NCBI GenBank assembly: GCA_900552855.1
Contig: USBG01000083.1
Location: 1-7,374 of the forward strand
Length of the DNA stretch: 7,374 nt
Origin: an uncultured Phascolarctobacterium sp.
Lineage (GTDB): Bacteria > Bacillota > Negativicutes > Acidaminococcales > Acidaminococcaceae
Direction: 5' to 3'
In this document: in pieces, positions 1-6,214 of the stretch
How positions within the stretch are numbered: the first letter of the stretch is position 1
How the letters are laid out: the number at the start of each line of letters is the position of its first letter
Notes under the pieces: generated by a model
The model's database searches: none
Seen by the model: the letters and a program-made list of their open reading frames with translations, nothing else
What the model was told of the DNA's origin: nothing
Made by a program: the position numbers and the translations under genes

Positions 1-1247
1 TCAATACAAATCTTAGTAAAAGCACTCTTAGTATTTTCCAATATACTTTTTCTATTTTCAATGCTTATATATTGTGCATCAACATCCTTCAAAGAATCTA
101 TGTCTGCTTTTATAGACTTAATTCTCTGCTCCTGCTCTGATTGGGCGATCTTATTACTATCAATTTCTCTAAGTTGCTTATCATAGGCAATCTTTTTCTC
201 ATCAATAGCCTTCGCAAGCTCTTCACTTTTGTCAATTTTGCCCAAAAGATTATCTATAACAGGAAGCTCCCGTTGCAGCTCAGAAACCTTATCATTATCA
301 TCGCATGCAATTTGATAGGCTTTTTTTAGACTATCTGTTAATTGGTCTAAATCTGCTTTTTCTTTATTTTCCTTAACTAGCTTCTCTAAAAGTTCTGTTC
401 TATGCTGATCTATTCTAAGCTTTTCGATAGTCTCAGCAAGATCTTCACGCATTTGTTGTAGCTTACTATCACATGATGCAAGCTTTGTAGTATTTTCCTG
501 TACTAGCTTATCTAATAAAACAATTGCATTATCAATATGACCTTCAAAACCTATTGCTTTTAATGCAATAAGCTCTTGCTCTACAGAACTAATACCATTA
601 GCAGCGATACCACTTAACTCTTGACCAATACTACGAACCAACTCGTTATATTCTTCCTTTTTGTCAAGAAAGTCCCTATTTACCTTATCCTGCAGCTTTT
701 GATAAAGAGTAGTATGAAAAATCTTACGGAAAATATCCATCCTATCATTTGTCGACGCCAACAGCACCTTTTGAAAATCTCCCTGAGAAATCATAGCAAT
801 GCTCTTAAATTGGTCATAATCGATTCCCATGATTTTTACTAACTCATCATCTACAGCATTATTTTTAGTAATAGGAGCTCTGCCATCATTAAACCACAGC
901 TCTGCAGTTGCAGCTGCCTTAGTCATACCATCTCCACGTTTTTTAGGTCGTTCATATTCTGGAGTTCTATGTACGCGATATTCCTTACCATGATAAGAAA
1001 ATATAAAATCAACATAGGTTTCTGTTGTCGGCTCTGCATATTTACTACGGAAGGAGTTTTGATTACGAATAGAACCACTGGCCTTTCCGTATAAAGCATA
1101 AACAATAGCATCAAAAATAGTAGTTTTTCCAGCACCAGTATCACCGGTAATAAGATAAATACCATTTTCACCAAGCAGAGAAAAATCTATAACAGTCTTT
1201 TCCGCATAAGGACCAAAAGCACAAATTTCTAATTTGATAGGTCTCAT
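1..1247 (-). CDS. sbcC: SbcC exonuclease subunit (Rad50-like ATPase), N-terminal part, cut by window edge
   Basis: The reading frame starts at ATG 1247-1245 and stays open to the left edge, giving 415 codons; the C-terminal half lies outside the window. SbcC is the SMC-like ATPase partner of the SbcD nuclease, and together they cut DNA hairpins and protein-blocked or double-strand ends in the cytoplasm. The start MRPIKLEICAFGPY is the usual SbcC opening. Walker A GDTGAGKTT is at residues 35-43. The family signature MISQGDFQKVLLAS follows at about 152-165, with Q-loop Gln155, then IFRKIF near 172-177. From about residue 185 the sequence is rich in Lys, Glu, Leu and Gln, as expected for the ascending coiled coil; the zinc hook is not reached. 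The start overlaps the sbcD stop by four bases (ATGA), and a perfect AAAGGAGG at 1265-1258, inside sbcD, lies ten bases upstream, so the pair is translationally coupled. There is no frameshift or stop in the visible part. Confidence 0.95.
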   Translation of the reverse strand, partial: MRPIKLEICAFGPYAEKTVIDFSLLGENGIYLITGDTGAGKTTIFDAIVYALYGKASGSIRNQNSFRSKYAEPTTETYVDFIFSYHGKEYRVHRTPEYERPKKRGDGMTKAAATAELWFNDGRAPITKNNAVDDELVKIMGIDYDQFKSIAMISQGDFQKVLLASTNDRMDIFRKIFHTTLYQKLQDKVNRDFLDKKEEYNELVRSIGQELSGIAANGISSVEQELIALKAIGFEGHIDNAIVLLDKLVQENTTKLASCDSKLQQMREDLAETIEKLRIDQHRTELLEKLVKENKEKADLDQLTDSLKKAYQIACDDNDKVSELQRELPVIDNLLGKIDKSEELAKAIDEKKIAYDKQLREIDSNKIAQSEQEQRIKSIKADIDSLKDVDAQYISIENRKSILENTKSAFTKICI

Positions 1248-2395
1248 TTATACTCTGCCTCCTTTAGCTCTTCAATAAGCTCACACAAATATTCTACCTG
1301 CTCCGCTCCCAAAGCTGCACCATTTTGTTTTTCATAAAATTCAGCAAATAGCTCTAACTCACTTTTTTTCTCAACGGAAGTGACAGCATCTAACTCAGCG
1401 TTGCTTCTAGTACGCTTATTATCATATTCCAGCTGCAAAATATTACGATAAACAGTGCGCAAACGATTCATAGCATTAGGAATATCTTCCTCATCCGTCA
1501 AAGTAACTTTAACATAATCATCTGTATTAGTATTTTTATAATTTTCAAGCAGCATCAGCTCATCATAGGTACCACGTAAAATTCTCAAATCATGCAATGG
1601 AGTTAAAGGTAACTGGCTAACATTAATCTCGCCCTTAGCCCCCAACTCAACTACTGTAATAGACTTTTCCTGCTTCGCCTCAGAAAAAGAATACTTAAGT
1701 GGTGTTCCGCAATAACGAATATGCTTTTTGCCACCAACATCCTGTGGACCATGAATATGACCTAAAGCTACATAATCAAAATCAGCAAATGCCTCTGCCG
1801 CAACATTATCTGTACCACCAACACTTACATCCTCAGACTCGCAGCGTTCAGCACCAGTAACAAATTGATGGGTCACAATGATATTGCGCTCAGCTGTATC
1901 TACATTTAATCTCGTAATCGCAACAGTTACTGCATCGTGATAGCTTGCAATTTTTTCAGCCTCATCCTCAGAAAGATAATGTTTAACATTAGCAGGCTTA
2001 ACAAAAGGCAATAAATAAATATTTACGTTACCATATTCATCTGCTATAGTAACTTTTTGCTCCGTTCCATCATAAGAGCTGCTAATATACACCCCTCTGT
2101 CGCTCATCAGCTTATTACAGCAGGATAAACGAGGAGCAGAATCATGATTACCGCTAATAATAAAAACAGGAATATTCATATTTGCTAGCTCAGTAATGAA
2201 ACTGTCATACAAATTAACGGCTTCCTCAGAGGGCACACTTCTATCAAAAATATCACCTGCTAAAATCACACCATCAGGCTTCTCACTTCCCACATAAGCA
2301 AGAATCTGATTTAAAATGTATCTTTGATCATCAATCAAAGACACCTCAAACAACCTTAAACCCAAGTGTAAATCAGATAAATGAAAAAGCTTCAA
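1244..2395 (-). CDS. sbcD: SbcD exonuclease subunit (Mre11-like metallophosphoesterase)
   Basis: This is the manganese-dependent nuclease subunit of the SbcCD complex. With the TTG start at 2395 the protein has 383 residues, close to the usual 370-400. All calcineurin-like phosphoesterase motifs are visible: SDLHLG (Asp8, His10), AGDIFDR (Asp48), SGNHDS (Asn83, His84), VTH (His176) and GHIH (His213, His215). The C-terminal third is the less conserved capping and SbcC-binding region, ending in a charged segment. Start choice: a TTG at 2404 would lengthen the protein by three residues, but the AGGAGG at 2410-2405 touches it with no spacer. The TTG at 2395 has a nine-base spacer and gives MKLFHLSDLHLG, the normal SbcD beginning. 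The gene follows a terminator and has its own extended -10 promoter. It overlaps sbcC by four bases, so the two are one transcript. Confidence 0.95.
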   Translation of the reverse strand: MKLFHLSDLHLGLRLFEVSLIDDQRYILNQILAYVGSEKPDGVILAGDIFDRSVPSEEAVNLYDSFITELANMNIPVFIISGNHDSAPRLSCCNKLMSDRGVYISSSYDGTEQKVTIADEYGNVNIYLLPFVKPANVKHYLSEDEAEKIASYHDAVTVAITRLNVDTAERNIIVTHQFVTGAERCESEDVSVGGTDNVAAEAFADFDYVALGHIHGPQDVGGKKHIRYCGTPLKYSFSEAKQEKSITVVELGAKGEINVSQLPLTPLHDLRILRGTYDELMLLENYKNTNTDDYVKVTLTDEEDIPNAMNRLRTVYRNILQLEYDNKRTRSNAELDAVTSVEKKSELELFAEFYEKQNGAALGAEQVEYLCELIEELKEAEYK

Positions 2396-2404
2396 GATTC
2401 TCAA

Positions 2405-2410
2405 CCTCCT
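2405..2410 (-). promoter_or_regulatory. Ribosome binding site AGGAGG that decides the sbcD start
   Basis: On the minus strand AGGAGG ends immediately before a TTG at 2404-2402 and nine bases before a second in-frame TTG at 2395-2393. Zero spacing is not workable for initiation, so the site argues for the second TTG. Confidence 0.8.
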
Positions 2411-2427
2411 AATAGAATTCTGAATAT

Positions 2428-2436
2428 ATTATACCA
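2428..2436 (-). promoter_or_regulatory. Extended -10 promoter for sbcDC
   Basis: The minus strand reads TGG followed by a consensus TATAAT (2433-2428), which is an extended -10 element (TGn-TATAAT). At a 17-base spacing the -35 position is only a T run (2456-2451), so the promoter would rely on the extended -10. Initiation would be near 2421, giving a leader of about 26 bases that contains the AGGAGG. It lies just after the terminator of the upstream gene and directly in front of sbcD. Confidence 0.65.
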
Positions 2437-2450
2437 CACATTGCGCAAAG

Positions 2451-2485
2451 AAAAAACTCTGTCCGTTAATTCGAACAGAGTTTTT
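2451..2485 (-). terminator. Intrinsic terminator after the exported-protein gene
   Basis: Two perfect 11-base arms, AAAAACTCTGT at 2452-2462 and ACAGAGTTTTT at 2475-2485, face each other across 12 bases that can add two further C-G pairs (2464/2473 and 2465/2472). Read on the minus strand the stem ends in six Ts (2456-2451). It stands about 137 bases past the stop of the 3200-2622 gene and before the sbcD promoter, so it ends that upstream transcript. The symmetric A and T flanks would let it work in both directions, but no plus-strand gene is supported here. Confidence 0.9.
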
Positions 2486-2621
2486 ATAGATGTAATAAAA
2501 CTTCCAACCTAACAACTATAACAATGCCAACATTAAAATAGGCTTTTAATTATAGCTCTAGGATAACATCATTATAAAATCAAATATTTACAAGGCGGGT
2601 ATAAGAAGTTGTTTAGAAACA

Positions 2622-3200
2622 TTAGCCACCTATCCTTGGACGTCCCTCCATATCATTAACGATATCACTCAGAGTCCACTTTACTAGTTCCCGAGGATTC
2701 TCTGAGTTACCTAATTCATTGATTTCACGCTCACGCAGGCGTTTCTTCAAGAACTTGTCGCCATCTTTTTTGTAGACAAAGAAATCAGCACTAGCTTCAA
2801 CCTCAACATAGGTCTCATTATCTTCAAAACGACCGAACCAGCCATGTACCATGCGTTCGTCCATCTCATAAATACGTGCAACAACAAGAACATCCACCTT
2901 GCTTTTTTCTGCTAAGGCAGCCATCAGCTTTTTATCAACCTTAACATCATCACGCAATACGTCTACAACTACCTGTTGTGGCAAACCACCTTCAATGATT
3001 TTATAGTCTGGAAAATGATACGGCATTTTAACCATAGAACGTAGAGACTTATAAAAAGCTCCATCCACCTGACCTGTATGGTCCATAATCACAAATCCAA
3101 CAGGACGTTCAGCAAAAGCAGCCAATGCACGTTGCGGTACAGCAGCAAAAGCTGTCAGCAACATAAAAACAATTGCAATTAAAGAAAATAATTTACGCAC
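2622..3200 (-). CDS. Exported protein of unknown function with signal peptide
   Basis: I do not recognise a named family. The protein has 192 residues. It starts with GTG at 3200, six bases after a good AAGGGAGG site (3214-3207). Residues 1-27 form a clear Sec signal peptide: MRK, a hydrophobic core at about 4-21, then a likely type I cleavage site ALA|A after residue 27. There is no lipobox and no cysteine anywhere. The mature part of about 165 residues has alternating predicted strands and helices, for example PVGFVIMD (33-40), a Lys/Asp-rich helix at 84-100, VDVLVVARIYEMDER (102-116), and a strand-like YVEVEASADFFVYKK (131-145), then a charged region and a Gly-Arg-rich end. The segment DVLVVARIYE after a helix resembles periplasmic CsgG/LpoB/TolB-N-type alpha/beta domains, but this is only a structural guess. 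It has its own probable promoter upstream and an intrinsic terminator downstream, so it is likely a one-gene transcript. The location is outside the cytoplasmic membrane. Confidence 0.85.
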   Translation of the reverse strand: MRKLFSLIAIVFMLLTAFAAVPQRALAAFAERPVGFVIMDHTGQVDGAFYKSLRSMVKMPYHFPDYKIIEGGLPQQVVVDVLRDDVKVDKKLMAALAEKSKVDVLVVARIYEMDERMVHGWFGRFEDNETYVEVEASADFFVYKKDGDKFLKKRLREREINELGNSENPRELVKWTLSDIVNDMEGRPRIGG

Positions 3201-3241
3201 AACGAGCCTCCCTTCAAGGATATCATCAAACTAAGCCTCAA

Positions 3242-3267
3242 GCTATGGTATTACTATAATCCATAGC
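3242..3267. repeat. Inverted repeat enclosing the -10 box (candidate operator)
   Basis: GCTATGG at 3242-3248 and CCATAGC at 3261-3267 are perfect 7-base inverted copies with a 12-base centre. The centre contains the presumed -10 hexamer at 3253-3258. This arrangement fits a dimeric regulator site over the promoter; in RNA it would only partly be transcribed, so an RNA hairpin role is less likely. No regulator is identifiable in the window. Confidence 0.4.
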
Positions 3268-3280
3268 AAAGCTTACACAA
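3253..3280 (-). promoter_or_regulatory. Probable promoter of the exported-protein gene
   Basis: On the minus strand TTGTGT (3280-3275) and TATAGT (3258-3253) are separated by 16 bases. Each box differs from consensus by two bases or fewer. A start near 3246 would give a leader of about 45 bases carrying the AAGGGAGG site. The 156-base gap after deoB fits a separate promoter, although I see no clear intrinsic terminator after deoB, so read-through from udp-deoB remains possible. Confidence 0.45.
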
Positions 3281-3356
3281 TTGAAAGTTGTATCCTATGA
3301 ACTCTTCTCACTAAATACGCTTTTTTGAGCAGCAATGGGCCAATTCTTGATTTTAG

Positions 3357-4580
3357 TTAAAATAATTTTATAACATTACCAGTATAGGTAGGCTCTATAC
3401 CCATATACTTTGCAATAGTCTGACCAATATCAGCAAATGTATGCAAAGGCTCTAGCTTACATGCTTTTACACCTGCACCAAAGAACAGCACAGGAGTACG
3501 CTCCCTAGTGTGGTCAGTTCCCGTCCAAGTAGGATCATTACCATGGTCAGCTGCAATAAGAACCAGGTCATCCTCGTTAAGTAATGCCAAAATTTCAGGT
3601 AAACGGCTATCAAAATACTCCAAAGCTTCGCCATAACCCTTAGGATCACGACGATGTCCATAGGAAGAGTCAAAGTCTACAAAATTAGTAAATACTAAAG
3701 TATTATCAGGTGCATCAGAAACAGCCTGCTTTGTAGCATCAATAAGCTTTTCCAAACCACCTGCAGCATAATGCTTGGTAATGCCACGATGAGCAAAAAT
3801 ATCTGCAATCTTGCCAACTGCATAAACATTGCCACCGCTAGCAATAACCTTATCTAAAAGAGTATCCTGCGGTGCTTGTACTGCATAATCATGACGATTA
3901 GTAGTACGAGTAAAGTCCTCAGCACAAGTACCTACAAAGGGACGAGCAATAACTCTGGCAATATTATATGGACGTACTAATTCAAAGGCCAGCTTGCACA
4001 AATCGTACAAACGCTCCAAACCAAAGGCCTCCTCATGAGCAGCAATCTGCAACACGCTATCAGCAGAGGTATACACAATGGGTTTGCCACTACGTACATG
4101 CTCTTCTCCAAGCTCCTTAATGATCTCCGTACCAGAAGCGTGGCTTTCACCCAAAACACCTGGCAGATTACCCTTTTCAATCAAAGTATCCATCAGCTCC
4201 TGGGGAAAGCATTTTGGCTTGTCAGGAAAATATCCCCAGTCAAAATCTACTGGCACGCCGGCAATTTCCCAGTGACCACTCAAGGTATCCTTACCACGAC
4301 TAACCTCTTCAGCATAGGTATACGCACCAACGCTATATTCAGCTCCCAGCGGAGCAGGCAGCGCAACCCCTCTGCTCATCTCAGAAGCCTTTTCTAAGCC
4401 ATGAGCCGCCAAATTAGGAAGCTGCAATGGCATAACCTTGCCACAAGCATCCTTACGATTATCAACAAACCATTGAGCAATATGTCCTAATGTATCAGAG
4501 CCTTTATCACCAAAGGCAGCTGCATCATGAGCGCTGCCAATACCAAAGGAATCCATTAAAAGAATAATTGTGCGTGCCAT
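3357..4580 (-). CDS. deoB: Phosphopentomutase
   Basis: DeoB interconverts ribose-1-phosphate or 2-deoxyribose-1-phosphate with the 5-phosphates, feeding nucleoside sugars into the pentose phosphate pathway. The protein has 407 residues, the length of E. coli DeoB. It belongs to the alkaline-phosphatase superfamily, and its two-manganese site is complete: Asp10 (LLMDSFGIG), Asp304 and His309 (VDFDSSYGH), Asp345 and His346 (AADHGND), and His357 (TDHTRER). The phosphorylated threonine is Thr99 in GKDTLSGHWE. The 5-, 41- and 11-residue spacings of the metal ligands match those known from the Bacillus cereus enzyme. The cap domain occupies about residues 100-220. The ATG at 4580 directly follows the udp TAA stop with no spacer; the ribosome binding site AGGTGA (4590-4585) lies in the last codons of udp, so translation is coupled. 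The product of Udp is the substrate of this enzyme. Confidence 0.97.
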   Translation of the reverse strand: MARTIILLMDSFGIGSAHDAAAFGDKGSDTLGHIAQWFVDNRKDACGKVMPLQLPNLAAHGLEKASEMSRGVALPAPLGAEYSVGAYTYAEEVSRGKDTLSGHWEIAGVPVDFDWGYFPDKPKCFPQELMDTLIEKGNLPGVLGESHASGTEIIKELGEEHVRSGKPIVYTSADSVLQIAAHEEAFGLERLYDLCKLAFELVRPYNIARVIARPFVGTCAEDFTRTTNRHDYAVQAPQDTLLDKVIASGGNVYAVGKIADIFAHRGITKHYAAGGLEKLIDATKQAVSDAPDNTLVFTNFVDFDSSYGHRRDPKGYGEALEYFDSRLPEILALLNEDDLVLIAADHGNDPTWTGTDHTRERTPVLFFGAGVKACKLEPLHTFADIGQTIAKYMGIEPTYTGNVIKLF

Positions 4581-5381
4581 TTAATCACCTGCTTTCAAAA
4601 GCTGTTTTAAAGCTCCAACCGTAACCTTTACCTGACGGTCAAAGGCTGTATCATAAATATTTTTAGGAGCAATTGATTCACTATCTGTACGCTTTGCTAC
4701 AACTCCACATACAGCACCTGCCTTAATGCCAAGACATTGTGCAGTAACAAAAAGAGCTGAAGTTTCCATTTCATAATTCAAGGCGCCAAGAGCCTGCCAC
4801 TCCTGAAGTGTTCCCTGAAAAGCTTTAGGAACATAACCTGTGAAGCTATCATAGCGCTCCTGACCTGGCCAAAAGGTGTCAGAGGAAACAGAAATACCAA
4901 CATGAGCAGGAACATTTTCCGCCTTCGCAGCCTTAGAAAGTGCCTCTACCATAGTAAAGCTTGCCACTGCAGGAAATGCCGCTGGAGCATAGTGGTAAGA
5001 GGTTCCATCAAGACGAACAGCCGCCTTATTAATAATAACCTCGCCTAAATCTATTTCATCCTGAATAGTACCAGTAGTACCAAAGCGAATTACATGGGTA
5101 ATGCCAATACGTGCCAGCTCTTCTAGACAAATTGCAACAGAGGGACCACCCATACCAGTTGAGCATACTAATACAGGCTGCTTTTCAATATATGTCAACC
5201 AGCTTGTATATTCACGATGACTGGTAATAAATTCAGAATCAACACCCAAAGCACAAGCTAACGGCTCTACTCTACCTGGATCACCTGGCAGTACCGCAAA
5301 CCTTGCACCACGTAAATCGTTATGGCAAAAACCAATATGATACATTACTTCATCGGGAGCAGCATAATGCTTTTCTCTCAT
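4581..5381 (-). CDS. udp: Uridine phosphorylase
   Basis: This cytoplasmic NP-I family nucleoside phosphorylase splits uridine with phosphate into uracil and ribose-1-phosphate. The protein has 266 residues from ATG 5381 (E. coli Udp has about 253). Residues known from E. coli Udp are all present: the phosphate site Gly33, Asp34 and Arg37 (LPGDPGRVE), Arg56 (SHREYTSW), Arg99 and Thr102 (IRFGTTG); the base site Phe170, Gln174 and Arg176 (SSDTFWPGQERYD) and Arg231; and the ribose site Glu204, Met205 and Glu206 (NYEMETSALF). The Gln/Arg pair and the EWQALGALNYEMET stretch favour uridine over purine nucleosides. The ATG at 5381 was chosen because AAAGGTG (5397-5391) stands nine bases before it; an upstream in-frame TTG at 5417 lacks a site and would add 12 unconserved residues. 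Its stop abuts the deoB start, so the two form one operon for ribose recovery. Confidence 0.93.
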   Translation of the reverse strand: MREKHYAAPDEVMYHIGFCHNDLRGARFAVLPGDPGRVEPLACALGVDSEFITSHREYTSWLTYIEKQPVLVCSTGMGGPSVAICLEELARIGITHVIRFGTTGTIQDEIDLGEVIINKAAVRLDGTSYHYAPAAFPAVASFTMVEALSKAAKAENVPAHVGISVSSDTFWPGQERYDSFTGYVPKAFQGTLQEWQALGALNYEMETSALFVTAQCLGIKAGAVCGVVAKRTDSESIAPKNIYDTAFDRQVKVTVGALKQLLKAGD

Positions 5382-5390
5382 AGGATCACT

Positions 5391-5397
5391 CACCTTT
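5391..5397 (-). promoter_or_regulatory. Ribosome binding site AAAGGTG that decides the udp start
   Basis: AAAGGTG on the minus strand lies nine bases upstream of ATG 5381-5379 and downstream of the alternative TTG at 5417, so initiation at the ATG is strongly preferred. Confidence 0.75.
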
Positions 5398-5531
5398 CTA
5401 CTAACGTAGAAGAACAACCTAACGCATTAAAGGCAATGACTAAACCTTGCACATCATCAATAATAAAATTTTCATATTAATATTGTTATACAAAAGTATT
5501 GCTCACAGTCTTAAATACCTAGAGATTTTAT

Positions 5532-5558
5532 ATTATAGGCCTAGGCCTTCACCAACAA
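5532..5558 (-). promoter_or_regulatory. Weak candidate promoter with a 12-base palindrome in its spacer, before udp-deoB
   Basis: On the minus strand TTGTTG (5558-5553) and a consensus TATAAT (5537-5532) are 15 bases apart, shorter than ideal. The spacer is largely the perfect palindrome AGGCCTAGGCCT (5548-5537). The -10 box overlaps the last codons and stop of the LUD gene. A start near 5525 would give udp a leader of about 145 bases. The palindrome also follows from two repeated Gly-Leu codon pairs (GGC CTA GGC CTA), so it may be coincidental. The rest of the gap up to udp is very AT-rich and shows no other convincing site. Confidence 0.25.
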
Positions 5559-6171
5559 GAATAATTTTGATACGGTTAGGAACTCTGCTATAGCGTGTAA
5601 TTACAAACTGACAGCAGATTGTTTCTTTAGACATACAGTTAGCACAAACGCCGGTTACAGCGCAAGGCGTTTTAATACCAGGAAAATGCTGAACGTTAGC
5701 AGGAGCAGCAGTATTGCGCGCTCTAGACATAGCAGTATCCAAATCTGCAGCCACCTTATTCATGCCAACAACCATTACTACCTTTTTAGGGCCAAAGATA
5801 AGTGCTGCACAACGGTTGCCGTTACCATCAATATTAACCAGCTGACCATCCTGGCTTATAGCATTGCTGCTCATCAGATAAGTATCGCAAAGTAAGGCCT
5901 GACGCATAAGCTCCTGCTTTTCTTCCATATTAGCAGCAGTTGCTCTATCAATGACCTTATTAGTTTTCTTGACAGCTTCAATAAGACCAATCTCATTTAA
6001 GGATTCAGAACCGCCCCAGGAAACAACATCTGTCTCAGGAATCAGCTCCAATGCCTTTGCCAAAGCCTCTTCCTTAGTAGCACAATAATAGGCCTCCATA
6101 TTTCTCTTATTTAAATTTTCAATCAGTCTTTTACCTAACAATTCATTACGTTTAGCTTCTGCTTCCAGCAT
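5533..6171 (-). CDS. LUD-domain protein (LutC/YkgG-like, lactate-utilization family)
   Basis: The protein has 212 residues and belongs to the stand-alone LUD (formerly DUF162) family, whose fold is also found in LutB and LutC of the iron-sulfur lactate oxidation complex. Here there is no LutA or LutB beside it, so its substrate is unknown. Seen in the sequence: an N-terminal helix, VVSWGGSESLNEIGL (49-63), the loop DGNGNRCAALIFGPKKVVMVVGMNKV (about 115-140), and a C-terminal cysteine group C170, C176, C179, C186 and C187, followed by the ending IILVGEGLGL. The cysteine group has the form TPCAxTGxCxxC...CC, as in many members of this subfamily, and could bind a metal or iron-sulfur cluster; that is inference. 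ATG 6171 is preceded by GAGGTGA at good spacing. The gene lies 43 bases after pyrR without an obvious terminator, so it is probably co-transcribed with it. Confidence 0.85.
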   Translation of the reverse strand: MLEAEAKRNELLGKRLIENLNKRNMEAYYCATKEEALAKALELIPETDVVSWGGSESLNEIGLIEAVKKTNKVIDRATAANMEEKQELMRQALLCDTYLMSSNAISQDGQLVNIDGNGNRCAALIFGPKKVVMVVGMNKVAADLDTAMSRARNTAAPANVQHFPGIKTPCAVTGVCANCMSKETICCQFVITRYSRVPNRIKIILVGEGLGL

Positions 6172-6214
6172 ATTATCACCTCGTTTTAAAATCTGCAGCT
6201 AAAACAAGCTAAGC

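Noticed and set aside
141..842. Two short plus-strand open frames (141-329 and 621-842)
   Set aside because: Both lie opposite the continuous sbcC frame and look like low-complexity translations of the AT-rich antisense strand. There is no gene-like start context.
923..1174. Minus-strand open frame of 83 codons
   Set aside because: It is out of frame with sbcC, whose Walker A and following N-terminal region cover the same bases, so it is a shadow.
3255..3260. TATAAT on the plus strand inside the deoB / exported-protein gap
   Set aside because: No plus-strand gene follows; it is a by-product of the AT-rich centre of the inverted repeat.
3300..3356. Terminator after deoB
   Set aside because: There is a short A/T run after GCTGCTC on the minus strand, but no stem of useful length next to a T run, so I could not support one.
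4035..4397. Plus-strand open frame of 120 codons
   Set aside because: It lies entirely within deoB on the opposite strand, and its translation has no recognisable domain. deoB is fully supported by its metal-site residues, so this is an antisense shadow.
5382..5417. N-terminal extension of Udp from TTG 5417
   Set aside because: The extra 12 residues match nothing in the family, and the extension runs through the AAAGGTG ribosome binding site of the ATG at 5381.
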